NCBI GenBank assembly: GCA_031216915.1
Contig: CM062289.1
Span: 252,397,113-252,461,112 of the forward strand
DNA from: Pictodentalium vernedei
Lineage: Eukaryota > Mollusca > Scaphopoda > Dentaliida > Dentaliidae
Direction of reading: 5' to 3'
DNA: 64,000 nucleotides
The notes under the pieces are model-generated. The model was given only the letters and a program-made list of their open reading frames with translations, did not search any database and was not told the origin of the DNA. Position 1 is the first letter of the stretch, and every line of letters starts with the position of its first letter. Made by a program: the position numbers and the translations under genes. Of the stretch, positions 10,081 through 21,753 are shown one piece after another.

Positions 10081-10885
10081 GATAGCGCAATAATTTGAAC
10101 AATCGTTCTTCGGTTCGACTAATATTTGCCATACAGGTCTTTTGCAATAATATCTCAAGTAACTTCGAAAACTTATGGGCCTTAATGGGTCATTTTTCAC
10201 GAATTTTGAGCTCGATAGCGCAATAACTTGAACAAACGTTCTTCGATTGCACTAATATTTGCCATACAGATCTTTTGAAATAATATCTACAAGCGAGTTC
10301 GAGAACTGGCCCAGTCTGATTTTTCGTTGCAGAGTCTTGGGCCTCAATTAGTAATTTTTTGGAAATTTTTAGATCGTTAGTGCAATAACTTGAACAAACG
10401 TTCTCCGATTTGACTAATATTTGCCATACATGTCTTATGCAATAATATCTCAAGCAGCTTCGAAAACTGCCCCACCTGATTTTTCGTTACAGAGTTTTGG
10501 GCCTTAATTGGTCATTGTTGACGAATGTTGAGCTCGTTAGCGTAATAACTTGAAGAAACGATCCCCGATTTGACTAATGTTTGCCATACATGTCTTTCGT
10601 AATGATATCTCAAGCATGTTCGAAAATTGGCTCGGTGCGAGTTTTCGTTACAGAGTTATGGGCCATAATTAGAATTTTTTAGAAATTTGTAGCTCGTTAG
10701 CGCAATACCTTGAACACAGGTTCTCCTATTTGACTAATGTTAGCCATACAGGTCTTTCGCAAGGATATCTCAAGCAAGTTCGAAAATTGGCTCGGTGCGA
10801 TTTTTTCGTTGCAGAGTTAAGGGTTTTAATTAATTTTAACGAATTCTGAACTTATTAGCATTATAACTTGAACAAAGATTTGACA
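10081..10885. repeat. ~160-bp tandem array
   Basis: Six degenerate units are marked by TAGCGCAATAACTTGAACAA-type sequence at about 10083, 10213, 10378, 10539, 10699 and 10857. Each also carries TTTGCCATACA, AATATCTCAAGC and TTTTCGTTACAGAGTT. The first spacing is about 130 bp and the others 158-166 bp. Minus-strand frames here are by-products of the array. Confidence 0.9.
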
Positions 10886-12628
10886 ACCGGCATATGATTG
10901 ATAACCGGGTTATGGATGTGCAACACTCTCCGATTGTGACCACAACTCTAAGCCTACATCTACAATGCGCCCGCCCCTCTTGTGTCTTTTTTATTTAAAT
11001 ATCAAATTCAGTTTATGTTTTCAAAATTAAAAAGCCGAGTTTGGTAAAAGGTTAACAAGTGTTATCAGTGTACAGCAGGAGTTCAACCATGGTGGCCTCG
11101 TGGGATCATGTGACACTCATAGCAGGTATGAATTCTCACAACCATTTTCGCTAGAATCCAAATGGAACAGATGAATACTCATCTAGAATGGAGAAATGTC
11201 ATTTTTTAACAACACACGAATTCAGTTCCTGTTTTTGCAAACTAGCGTCGTCCTGGCCTTGTTTTAGAAGACTCAATTTCAAGGTGGACTAATCAGTGTC
11301 TTTAACCTGCAGCCATGCGGCTATGCCTGAAGCAATTGATAGGTCTATACTGTATGACAAACCAAAAGACATTCGCGTAAACCCGGGGGGTGGGGTGGGT
11401 TGGACGTCGGGCAGTAATCACGGACTGAGTACTTTTGGCCAAAAGTTAGAGTGTTCAAAACCTTTCACAGGGGCATAAAACTGTCACATTTGATTAATAA
11501 TGTGATGGTGTGTGTATCGGACCAGCTAGAAATTATCCATGGCAATCGACAATGCCGTTTTAAAAGCAATGGCCGCCTGTCACGGCTTTGCTCGCGAAAT
11601 AGTCTACAGTTATGGCTAAGTTTTGGAGATTGTTGATCGCTTGTTTGAATAACTCGCTGAGAAGCACATTCATATCGTGATCCGGCAAATATTGGTCACG
11701 CCCACCAAGCATTTCTCAAAAGATGCTTACTGTCCTGCCTATACTTCCGTGTTATCGCACGGAAGACAATTTTGTCCAATCTTAAGTCAGAAAGCTTTAA
11801 AGGTAAACATGTTTGCGATTCCGACAGAACAACAATTAGCGTTGCTGTTGATTTGTTGCAAGGTTTGTCATGACACATCAGTTCACAGTGATTGCTGAAC
11901 TCCACTTTGAAAGGGTCAGTTTTGTTATCCACTGTTTTTCCCCATTTCCAATTTTTACATACTTTTTGTCGCGTTTTCAACTGTTAGTTACAAGATTTGG
12001 GTTAATGTGTATCGGCAGCAGGGTTCTTCAGTACAGAATATCTCAATTTGTTTACGAAGTCATTTCCAGTTTGCCGTTTTCACTTGAACCCATTCAGTAA
12101 TAAAATTAAGCCGCTTCTGTAAATATCGAGATAAATATCTGTGTTCTTCACATAACTCATCCAACCTCAATAGAATAGTGAGATAAATAATACAATAAGA
12201 TTTACTGTATAAGTTGGCTATTTTAAGGAACGTTGGGTGACTTGAAATCAATAAAACGTTTATTGAATAAACTGACAACAAAGCGAACAGTTACAGACAT
12301 CGACCTAATACACATTTGTAGAGTAGTTCTTGATCAAAGGAGCAGATAGCTTTTTCTCGTATGGGGTCGATAACATAAAAGATTCAGACTTAAAACTATT
12401 GCAAATTCCCACGAGGTGATGCTTTGCAAGGTCTATTCCAGCTAAAAAAAATTATGGGCTCTGCCTTTTTATTATAGGGAAAGGTATGATGATAATTATT
12501 TTTGGGGAGGATGGACTGGGGCCTTGCAAATTCGATTCGATACTAAATCGTCCAGATGATTCGATTCGAGTTGAGCTCATTCGGAAATTTTCGAGTCTTC
12601 GATAAGAATCATGTCAAATGGTCTCTCT
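10886..12628. other. Unassigned region
   Basis: No recognisable gene or repeat. Short frames on both strands (for example 94 codons minus at 11696-11980) show no motif I know. Part is likely single-copy intergenic or intronic DNA. Confidence 0.45.
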
Positions 12629-12690
12629 TGAACTCTTCTTATATCATCAGGTCTCCTTACAGGAGACCTGATGATAGAAGAATAGTTCAA
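12629..12690. repeat. 62-bp hairpin
   Basis: TTGAACTCTTCTTATATCAT pairs with ATGATAGAAGAATAGTTCAA around CAGGTCTCCTTACAGGAGACCTG. Probably the core of a small foldback element. Confidence 0.85.
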
Positions 12691-12751
12691 GGGTGTCCCG
12701 CTTCCGAATCTACTTTGAGTCCGCTCTGGGACATTACGCTTTTGTATTGAT

Positions 12752-13125
12752 TTGTCCAAACGGGTGAGTCGCCGTTGCATGTACAACACTTTAGAGGTCC
12801 CGAGTTCGAACCCCGTTTGGGACGATCCGCGTTGTGTCCTTGGGCAAGGCAATTTATCCCGGTTGCCTATATTGGGGCACTATGACGACGTTTACTAAGG
12901 CGTACTGCACGTCGATGGTTCATATGTCTTCGACCGCTGTAACTCTGCTTGAGTGGAGCTTGAACAGATTTAGAATGTTGAGGAGCTGACAGTTGCTCGT
13001 CGATGCTCGTGGTTCTCTCCGTGTACTCCGGCTTCCTCCACCCGTAAAACTGTCACGGTCACGATTAGCCATTGTGCATAAGTATGTAACCCTAAACATG
13101 AATAAATACATAAATATAAATATGA
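12752..13125 (+). mobile_element. tRNA-headed SINE, copy 2
   Basis: Same body as the copy at 6638: CCTTGGGCAAGGCAA, GTACTGCACGTCGATGGT, GTACTCCGGCTTCCTCC, then CCGTAAAACTGTCACGG and an AATAAATA tail. The head is a different or degenerate tRNA-like sequence with box B GAGTTCGAACCCCG (about 12799-12812). A roughly 15-bp insertion, GCTTGAACAGATTTAGAATG, is present relative to copy 1. No clear duplication was found. Confidence 0.85.
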
Positions 13126-14489
13126 ACAACACTTGAGTGGAGGCTGAATATATTTACACTTGTAAGAATGTGCAATATTTTCAACTTGAGGTTCGATTCG
13201 ATTCGTAATTTTAAATTCGTAGGACCCTAAATGTACATTTTGTAAGTGAAAAAAAACTGTCAGAGCTAAAGTCGTGACAAAACCATTGGTGGGAGAGCGA
13301 CAACCCCTAAGACCGCTTGTATTGCCACGTAATTGTTCTTTGTTCACATACACGTCACATTTCACACCCTTTGCAGAATAACTTCGACTTTTAGAAATTG
13401 TTAACAGGTTTACTATCTAAGAGTAGCCATTTCTAGAAATAAAAGCCAATTGCTACATGAATGTTAAACTCTTTGTCACTGTGTTCCGTTTCCCATCGAC
13501 GAACCATGCAGCCAATTGTCGGAGAACTTGTTCTTTGTTCTCTATTCTAAGCTGTGTTTTACATAATAAGATGAACCTATGAACGATGGATCCTGTTGCA
13601 TGTTTATTACTACAATTGTGCACAGCTCAAACAGTAAAGCTTTACCTGGCGGATTAAGAACGGTGGTATTTTTTTATTAATAAAAGTATGGTTCACACAC
13701 CCTTGAGATAAAAATACAGACCTTTTCCGGAGGACGTTTCAACACTTTCCAAGACCTAGTAGGGCAATCTCTTGGGTCATAAGTCTTAATTCTGAACGGA
13801 ATTCGACATTCTTATGGGCTGTTTGTTTCCTCTCTTTTGTGGGAATTTGCCTGCAGACGACTGTTGATGTGCCTTTACTTGCGAAGATATACAGGTATTC
13901 TTTCCTGCCCGATTTTAGATATTCCAATCAATAAGTATTTAAGTCCCCCAGAAAACATCAAGATATTAACAGAATTTGTGGACCTACCCGGCCGAGTAAA
14001 CATAAAACTATGGCTGTGGTGAGTCTTCATTTCTGATTGTAATGTCATAATAAAAATATCGATCAAATCAAGTCTCGATTGATGTCGGAAACTGGGCGTT
14101 GTCGCTACTGGGGGAAATAGATTCACGCCAGGTATTCAGCCAAAACTCAAGGCGTGTCACCCGAATCCGTGCGTGAACGTATGCCTCGCCGTAACGACCC
14201 GCCCGTTTCACTTGTGTTGGGGTGGTTCTTATCCTGAAGGGGTTAATAACTTTTCCTCGAAAAGCATAAATCAACAGGGGTTCACTGAAAACAACAATTT
14301 TAATACATATACATATAAATAAATATGATAATTTGTGACTTACATGGAATCCAAAAGAATAAGAAAACAAAACGTCAATCACCCCTTACCTACACAGTTT
14401 TTGTGTCACTTGCGGGCCCGCATTCTCTGTTGTCGCTGGTTTTTCCTCCATTTCGCTGGTATTTGTTCTTTGGTCGCCCCTTCACTTCA
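13126..14489. other. Unassigned region
   Basis: No recognisable gene or repeat; the open frames present have no known motif. Confidence 0.45.
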
Positions 14490-14640
14490 CTCTTTCACTG
14501 CCGTCGCACGGCCACTAAAGTATTGCCATTTTATCGGACGCCTTTCCTCTAACAAGTGACGGAATGTCACTCTACCGCCTCCGTCGCACGGCCACTAACT
14601 TTTCGTCTCTTTACTGGACGCTTTTCACTCAAGCAGTCGC
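14490..14640 (+). repeat. Two-copy ~80-bp direct repeat
   Basis: CCGTCGCACGGCCACTAA occurs twice about 80 bp apart, each followed by a T-rich stretch and GGACGC-TTTC. This is a local tandem duplication. Confidence 0.75.
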
Positions 14641-15056
14641 CACCAATGGGGTTAAACGCTCCCCTGCGTTCAGCTCAGAATAATGTTCATACAGGCGAAG
14701 CCTACTCCGTCTACGTATGGCTTACCTTCAATAACAGGTAATGCCGTTTACCTAAACGCAAATAGCTCCCTGAGCTCGTACTTCCTGTTTCTGATCCTAT
14801 TCTCAAATATGGCCACCGACTTGGCTCGCGACTGCTCCTATTCTAAATATGAGCTATGTGGCTCCCCTACATCACAACGTGCCTGTACTCTCGCACCAAT
14901 GCGGCACCTCCTCTAACCTACAGCATGGGACATCCCCATCTATTCGCAACGACCCACACTCTTACACACCTTCAGACTGGAAAGAATTTTTCGAGAAACC
15001 CCCCGATTTTTATTTCTATAGCCAGAACATTAATTCTCGGTTTAATCGCTTCTCTT
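14641..15056 (+). other. Unassigned region with short open frames
   Basis: A 69-codon plus frame (14849-15058) includes PSDWKEFFEKPPDFYFYSQN, which looks protein-like but is not one I recognise. The SINE at 15057 landed at its end. Confidence 0.3.
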
Positions 15057-15391
15057 AACGTCGAGCCCGGTTAATCCTCGGATGGGTGACCGTCTGAGCG
15101 ATCAATTCGGACTCTCGCGCTGAGTCTTTGGGCAAGGCATTTTCCACATGGTGGCACGATGACGCCGTGTACTAAGGCGTACTGCACGTCGATGGTGCGC
15201 ATGTCTTCAACCAATCTAACCCTGCCTGTGCTGCAGTGCGGAGTTACGACGTTGGGGAGCTGGCAGCTGCTCGGTGGTTCTCTCCGGGTACTCCGGCTTC
15301 CTCCACCCATAAAACTGTCACGTCATGATTAGCCATTGTGCATAAGTATGTGACCTTAAAGACCAATAAATAAATAAATAATAAATAAATA
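15057..15391 (+). mobile_element. 5S rRNA-headed SINE, copy 3 (5' truncated)
   Basis: Starts in the 3' part of a 5S rRNA-derived head (ACGTCGAGCCCGGTTAATCC, GGATGGGTGACCG), then the same body as the tRNA-headed SINEs (GGCAAGGCA, GTACTGCACGTCGATGGTG, GGTACTCCGGCTTCCTCC) and an AATAAATAAATA tail. Flanked by imperfect 12-bp duplications ATCGCTTCTCTT (15045-15056) and ATAGCTTCTCTT (15392-15403). Confidence 0.9.
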
Positions 15392-15403
15392 ATAGCTTCT
15401 CTT

Positions 15404-16263
15404 GAATTTGGCCGCTTAGATCTATCTTAATTTAATACTCGCTTTTAAGTTCCTTTGAAAGACCCACATTTCGATATTTCCTGACATTCGTGACAGGCTA
15501 GATGCATAATATGGGTGTGTGGCCGGAACATATGCGATGTACTGTTTTCACCATAATTACATATTAACTGGCCATAATTACACAGATGATGACAGTAGGA
15601 GAACACTGGTCTCTCTCCCTCTTTCATTCTTTATCAGATAGCCCAAGTGGCGTTCGACAAATGCGCAATAATGGACATTAAACTTCATGCTTTATTAGCA
15701 GCGCTTAAATTATTGCTGGTCTGTTTAAGTGACAAATAGGTTTTCGGGGTCCGTCACATAAACGCACATTCTTATACTTGGGCCCGAACGAGAAAAATTA
15801 TCAAAGATATATACACTTTTAAACAACAAAATAGAAAATTCAAGCTATCATCTTGACAATTGAGCAACATTTCTAGCTTTGGTTCACAGGAAATGAATCT
15901 TTATGAATTTTTTCAGATTCAGTCGGCCGGAATATACTAGTTGGTTGGAAAAGCCAACCGTGCCAACCGAACCACCTGAAATATTCAAGGTGAGTGAGTC
16001 AACACGTTTGCGATGATCTATTTGAGGACTAGACTGGTCCCAGCTTATAACGGCGTCGATTTTCTTACAGAAATAGACTGGTGGCCCGAGAGCTTATACC
16101 TTATGTCCTGTGAATTCACATTTCTGGACTAACAGAACCCCGAATCAGATCAGACAGAGAATTTCGAATCAAATCTCGAATCGAATCTAACAGCTCTTCA
16201 AATTGTATCAGCAACCGCAAATATTGCCATCATATCTCCACTCAAGTATTGTATTCAATGCAG
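15404..16263. other. Unassigned region
   Basis: No gene recognised. A GGTTGGAAAAGCCAACC stretch near 15940 resembles the hairpin at 43728-43780. Confidence 0.4.
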
Positions 16264-16504
16264 GCCTGAAAATAAGCAGTCTGACATTTGCAGAATGAGG
16301 ACCCCAGAGGGAGAATTTGATGATGCTATCCCATACAGTGGGCCAATTTATCCTGTGGGTACCTCTTTCTGTTTAGTTTTGAGACCCTGATTCAGACTCA
16401 CAGATGGTAAATTTAGTGGTGCTGCCCTGCTATGCAGGGTTGCATCACTAAATTCACCCTCTGGGGACCTCATTTTTCAGATGACAGTCTGCTTATTTTC
16501 TGGC
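16264..16504. mobile_element. Foldback element with CCTGAAAATAAGCAG ends
   Basis: About 75-bp inverted repeats: left GAAAATAAGCAGTCTGACAT and right ACAGTCTGCTTATTTTC, with GAGGACCCCAGAGGG pairing CCCTCTGGGGACCTC. The inner hairpin is AATTTAGTGGTGCTGC...GTTGCATCACTAAATT. Confidence 0.82.
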
Positions 16505-16637
16505 TTGATTCAATGGCAACTCCTGTTTGGGCAAGTCAATAAAAAACTGAAAAATTATGACCAGTGCACTGGTCTCGAAAAGGGTTTCATACCCAGGATT
16601 TATATCGAGGTGATATTTTGTGGAGAATCCAGGCGCG

Positions 16638-16715
16638 CTAATACTGGGAGATGTCGTCAGGGTTTAGAATCCATGATTGTTGGTACTGGGAGATGTCGTC
16701 AGGGGTTATCTCAAG
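16638..16715 (+). repeat. Short direct duplication
   Basis: TACTGGGAGATGTCGTCAGG appears twice about 50 bp apart. Confidence 0.85.
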
Positions 16716-16943
16716 ATATTGCAGGCTTGTTCTCATTCCACAGAAAAGAGACATTCTTTCTGAGAAGATAAGTAAGGTGGCTGCTTTTGGGGAAAATTAA
16801 AAATAAGCCGTCTGTAAGAATTGCATAATCCGAGAGAACTCGTGTTGTAGGAGCTTCGAGTTCAATTCGATTATGTTTTGTGGGGCGAAATTGAAAAAAA
16901 AAAATTTCAATGGCTATTTTTGTGAATAGCTCTAGCCATTCAA

Positions 16944-17180
16944 GTACGGTACTGTCGCCGTTTACTGATCGTAATCCACGCGTGGGCAGTGATGTCCACT
17001 CATTCGTTTACCAGGAAATAAAAATCACCATCAGCAAAATTTTAATTAATAAAGCACATAAATTAATTCATTTTTTTATGATTATTCCTATAATTAGTGT
17101 TTGGAATCTAATATTATTGCGTCCGTGGAAATAACGCCCACCCGTGGAAAGTGACCTGTCCACGGCGGCCGTACTGTACA
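16944..17180. mobile_element. Inverted-repeat element, GTACGGTACTG family copy 1
   Basis: Imperfect ~60-bp terminal inverted repeats: left GTACGGTACTGTCGCCG and CGTGGGCAGTGATGTCCAC; right GTGGAAATAACGCCCAC and CGGCGGCCGTACTGTAC. A partial copy is at 41555-41662. Confidence 0.65.
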
Positions 17181-17710
17181 GGGTAGAGGGCTCAAGACAC
17201 TGCCCTTCTTTCAACGCTGAACATTTCAGAAGCAAAGGTGGAGTCGCCCTCATTATCTTTGTAAACTGGCAATCATATTTTGCCTGAACGGGTCAATGTG
17301 TGAGTAAAAAACCTGACAAAACTCAAAATATTCGATGAATTCATCGGCGGTGTTTTTTACCTCATAATTCCAACAAGATTCTATCTGATGATAACACATG
17401 TTAAATAACATTTCACTTTAACAACTTTTTTTTCTCAGTTTACATGCACTTTCCTGTAAGTATCATTAGTCAGCTGTTAATGAGATACTTATTTACCATC
17501 TCAGATATATTACCTATTCATCTATTGTGTAAAGGAGACAATGTTCCAATCGATAAAACATTGCACTGGAGAACCTAAATAAATATGCATTCGTCGTTTC
17601 CTGTGAAAGCAGCTGGAATGGGATAATCGCTAATTAACTTCCATTACTCCGAAGGCGTTTTTCGACGAGCCCGTCTTATAGCCCTGTTCAATCTGTTAAG
17701 TAGAAGCCAG

Positions 17711-17951
17711 TTAACCCTTTAACCCAACGCAACGGCCAAAACAGGCCAGCGCTATTCACAAAAATCGCCAATTAATTTTCATTTTTTGTCTCAAAAACAT
17801 AGGTTATGACCCCTCTTTGGAACGAGCTCGTCGAGCTCGTTCCAAAGAGGGGTCATAACCTATGTTTTTGAGACAAAAAATTAAAAAAATCAGTTTTTCA
17901 AGAAATTTGTTTGCAAGTGTCGTCTGCTTTTCATGTTAGGTAAAGGGTTAA
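17711..17951. mobile_element. TTAA MITE family A, copy 2
   Basis: TTAA-bounded, starting TTAACCCTTT and ending AAAGGGTTAA. The arms form an almost perfect long palindrome centred at about 17828 (TTTGGAACGAGCTCG / CGAGCTCGTTCCAAA) with GTCTCAAAAACATAGGTTAT. The two outer 60-bp ends differ: one carries GCCAAAACAGGCCAGCGC, the other TTGCAAGTGTCGTCTGC. Confidence 0.95.
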
Positions 17952-17966
17952 CTCCTTATGAATTAT

Positions 17967-18162
17967 TTAACCCTTTGCCCAACGCAGACGATATCAAAAT
18001 TTATTATTTTAAATATCATTTTTTTAAATTTTTCAAAAAATTTCAACCAAACCATATCTTGTGACCCCTCATTGGAATGAGCTGAATTTGAAGTCTTTAA
18101 GTTGCTGTACCTACACTTCAGAATAAAGCCCAAATATGGGCTTTCAGCACTCTACCAGTTAA
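17967..18162. mobile_element. Chimeric MITE: family A-like left half joined to family Q right half
   Basis: TTAA at 17967-17970 begins a TTAACCCTTTGCCC arm with CATATCTTGTGACCCCTC that stops at GGAATGAGCTGAA (about 18085). From there the sequence is the family Q right arm (GTCTTTAAG, CCCAAATATGGGC, CAGCACTCTACCAG), ending in TTAA at 18159-18162. Confidence 0.75.
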
Positions 18163-19270
18163 ATGTTGTTGCACTTAAGGCAACGTTATATAACCTGTAC
18201 AAGAGCGCCTCTTCTTAGTTTCGTTGCGCAGATTATCAGAAATCTGGCATCTCTAGCTACAGCAAAGTCTCATTTTCCTTACATGATGTCGGGAACAAAA
18301 TGGTACTCTTTTGCCGTCGCAAAATGACGAAGTGATGTCATACTGCTGTGCATGATGGAAGTTACGTCTCTTATCACTCTAGGGCGTGTAAGCGGACATT
18401 AACCTGGTGATGTTCATAGCGCATGCGCGGTACGTGATATTGCGGTAATGAGTCTTCATAGTCCATTTTGGTTAACACCATGGAAATCTAAGGTACGATG
18501 TGGTTTGCTATTAGACCGAATAGCAGTCTCCGACGGGGTGGGGGATTTTGTGTTCGCTTATTTATTTGGCACAGATTCAACTGCACTAAAAATTGTTGTT
18601 TTGGCCAACCTCGTATCCTATATGCAACACAGTTTCCTTAGCTATTACTCCTAAAGACCTAAAACATACGGGTGTTTGGTATATTTGGTTGAAAAAAAAA
18701 CCCGATTGCGCCGCGTCTGGCACTCGAAACGAATGTAATAGAGAAGCACGAAACTACAGTCGCTGCATATAATTGCAATACTTCCCAGTCCTCTTCTCTT
18801 TGTAGATCCGCCTCACCTCCTGTTCAGTGAACCTATTTTCTTGATAAAGTTCACGAGGTCCTCCAATCCTCATAATCAATATTGTCTCGACTAAGGTGAG
18901 GAATGCATCACCCGAGTCATCTAACGACAGGTTAGAGGAGAGTGCACGAGAGCCCGTGCGGTCTTTCCACCTCACCGGTCTGGAAAAATGTTTAAAATAT
19001 CAACGAAAAACAGCGCATCCTCAGTCTAATCAGACCTGATAATATCCGACCAGCGATATTAAGTTGTGCGAAATTTCGGCATCACCACAACATAATAATT
19101 ATCGTCTGTCGAATATCATCGAGGAAGCATGATTCTGAACAATTCGACGCGATCAGTTTGCGGAGAAGTTGTTCGTTATAGTGACGAATATAGGCTTGTT
19201 AAAGAGCATCCAATCTCGGATATATAACTGGCGACAGAAAGTGACGGTCGGTCACGTGATTGTTTGACAA
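18163..19270. other. Unassigned region, candidate single-copy DNA
   Basis: No repeat recognised. A 73-codon minus frame (18754-18975) contains FTEQEVRRIYKEKRTGKY and a strong splice-donor-like GAG|GTGAGG. A 68-codon plus frame (18448-18654) is hydrophobic at its end. Neither is identified. Confidence 0.35.
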
Positions 19271-19440
19271 TTGGGGGGGGGGGGGGGAGAGAAAGGGCGT
19301 TTTATTCCAACGGTACGAACCCTCTTAGTTGTGGACTTGTCCTCCACTCCTGTTGAAAATGACTTTGGGGTAAACTGTCAACGAGTTACGAGTACCCCCC
19401 CCCCCCCCACTCCCCCTCCCCCACCTACACACACACGTGC
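19271..19440. repeat. Poly-G and poly-C low-complexity pair
   Basis: A 15-G run (19273-19287) and a 14-C run (19395-19408) with CCCCCTCCCCCACC about 110 bp apart; together they could pair. Confidence 0.85.
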
Positions 19441-20083
19441 ACTTTTTAAAACTCTATATCCAACCACTTGCTGCCAGAGCAATGGAATGGGTTAACGTTA
19501 ATTATATAATTTGCTTGACGGTGTTTTATGGATATATCCACGAGTTGAAAGTGGTGGTAGTTCACGTGAATGTGGACTTGCGGGAATAAATGATGTTCAT
19601 GCGAACGATGTGAATCCCAATGGCCCCGTTAAAGTTGGCATGGTGCTTGTAGGTGGGTAACGATAAAGGAATATTCATCCCTACCCTCTTCACATGCATA
19701 ATATACACTTTTTTTACAACTTTTTATTTATGAGATATGGTTTTCTTTCCCAGAATTGTCCAGTATCAAGCGCGACAGATATGATTTCAAACTCGACTGA
19801 TATGACGGCGATCTCGGCCGATATGAACCAAGCTAGAGTTGCACCCACCCACCCCAGGGTTTGCGCTATTGGCTTGTTCACACAGAAATTGTTTACAATT
19901 ATTCGTCGAGCGCAATCAGGAAAATTGGTGTTACCAGGCATAATGGAGTAGTTTGAACTTAGAAGATGAGTTTTTGTATAGTGAGGAATTAATAATGACA
20001 ATAAGTAAAGATAAGATGGATGAAGAGAAAAATAAGAAAGTTGTACAGAAAATTCAACTTGAAGGAGGATTCTGAGTCGTAAG

Positions 20084-20290
20084 CCGGTGTGACAGGAATG
20101 GAAGTCCGTAGGAAAATTAGTCCCTCTGGACTATTATTCCGCGGAATTATAGTCCTAGGTCTAACATTTCTAGGAATAGTAGTCCGCCGGACTACTATTC
20201 CTAGAAATGTTAGACCTAGGACTATAATTCCGCGGAATAATAGTCCAGAGGGACTAACGTTCCTACGGACTTCCATTCCTGTCACACCGG
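20084..20290. repeat. 207-bp near-perfect palindrome
   Basis: CCGGTGTGACAGGAATGG at the left mirrors CCATTCCTGTCACACCGG at the right, and almost every base pairs across a centre at 20187 (AGTCCGCCGGACT). Only a few mismatches are visible (for example AAAATTAG opposite CTAACGTT). Because it is a palindrome, both strands encode the same ~60-residue peptide, so the open frames are by-products. No second copy was found in the window. Confidence 0.97.
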
Positions 20291-20888
20291 GATTCGTCCA
20301 AGTAGGAGACGAGATATTTCAACTATCCAAACATCGCGGCTTCCCCGAAACGTTCAGATAGTAGAACAAGGAGAGGAGGAAACTTCACATCAGCCTTCGA
20401 CGTTCGGTCTCAGCAGATATGAGGTTACCTCGGCCGATATGAAACTGACCAAGAAATAACCTCTGAATATCCTCCATTTGCTCCATGAGCAATTAGATGG
20501 GTTAACATTAAATATACAGCATGTCTAACAGTGCTTTATAGATGTATCCTCGAGTAGACAACTGTTTGTTAACTTATCTACAATGTTAAATCGATTGCTT
20601 ACGCTGTTTGCAGCCGCCTCGCAAATATTATCAAAGCTTTTACAATTCATCTGACATTTATAAATATTTATTCGTTCTATGTTGAGGCATACAGAAACGA
20701 AAAATTGATTTCAGTTCAGCTCAGTATATCTTGGTCACTGTAACCTTTGTGACATTAAATTCGTTCGTGCCATTTTGTCACACGACACAGAATAATTTCA
20801 TAAAAGTTAGTCGACATTTCCGAATAAATAAATATTAAGAAAAAGAATCCGTAAAGCCGCCGGGTTGTACATAGGCTGTGTTGCACGA
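20291..20888. other. Unassigned region with a repeat of upstream sequence
   Basis: AGATGGGTTAACATTAA-type sequence at 20495-20565 resembles 19485-19560, and TCGGCCGATATGAA occurs at both 19817 and 20431. The palindrome is thus framed by diverged direct repeats about 1 kb and 0.6 kb apart. Confidence 0.5.
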
Positions 20889-21080
20889 GAGTTTATTTGT
20901 TTGTCCCATTGGGGTTTAATGACACTTTCAGCATCCCGAGTCATATCTTGTCGGACAGTTTTACGGGTGGAGGTAACTTGAGTATCCGGAGAGAACCACT
21001 GAGCAACGGCGAGTAACTGTTAGACTCTCTCGCCCGGATCAAACAGGGTTAGCATCGGTTGAAGGCGAGTGTACAGTTGT
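20889..21080 (-). mobile_element. SINE fragment, copy 4 (3' body and tail)
   Basis: Reverse complement of the shared SINE body: TTGGGGTTTAATGACAC tail, then CAGTTTTACGGGTGGAGG and CGGAGAGAACCACTGAGCAA. It is diverged and lacks a recognisable head. Confidence 0.8.
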
Positions 21081-21385
21081 CATTCCCTGTATCTTAGAAC
21101 ACGGCACCATTGCGCTCCCACATGTTACATGCGAGTATAGTTACATTGTAAACATGTATTCTCCACTGACTTTTCGCTGAACATGGTGCATTCCACCGGA
21201 GATGACATAGAAACGCGCGGCATTGTAGAATCTCCTGGGTGTCTGTGGTTTATGCGATTGCGTGAATATTGTAGATAATCGGCTTGATATCAGCCTATTT
21301 GATTTTTCTTCTTTCTGGACAAGCACGTTGTTCGAGAGGATATAAAAATTGTAAAAAAAAAACACGAACCGTAGGTGACACTTAA

Positions 21386-21753
21386 AATAATTATTCAATA
21401 ACTCGAATATTTAAGTTTTTGCCTCAAAAACGTACGTAATATGATCCCACATCGCAACGAGCTCTTTCCAAGGAGAAGATCACAAGCCATGATTTTGAGG
21501 CAAAAATGATAATAAAATTTGAATGGGCGATTCTCGTGCATGGTGCTGGTCGGCCCTGATCGTTACGATAGATAAATGGTTAATTAGAAATAGGCTACCT
21601 GCCTATTTTCAATTAACCATTTTTCTATTTCCAATTAACCATTTATAGTGCTGGTCGGCCATGGCAATTACGATGCAATCGTTGGAATGTGGGATCATAA
21701 GGTGCGTTTTTGAGACAAAAACTGAAATATTCGAGTTATTGAATAATTATTTT
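21386..21753. mobile_element. Nested inverted-repeat element, family A relative
   Basis: Outer ~75-bp arms AATTATTCAATAACTCGAAT and ATTCGAGTTATTGAATAATT enclose a second inverted pair GTGCTGGTCGGCC (21541 and 21649) and repeated AATTAACCATTT. The arms contain TTTTTGCCTCAAAAACGTA and TGCGTTTTTGAGACAAAAAC, recalling family A. TTAA limits are not preserved. Confidence 0.7.

Noticed and set aside
12970-13365. 131-codon minus frame
   Set aside because: Largely antisense of a SINE body.
20089-20361. Open frames on both strands (90 and 98 codons) with matching peptide GLLFRGIIVLGLTFLGIVVR
   Set aside because: They are the two readings of one palindrome; identical peptides on both strands follow from symmetry, not coding.
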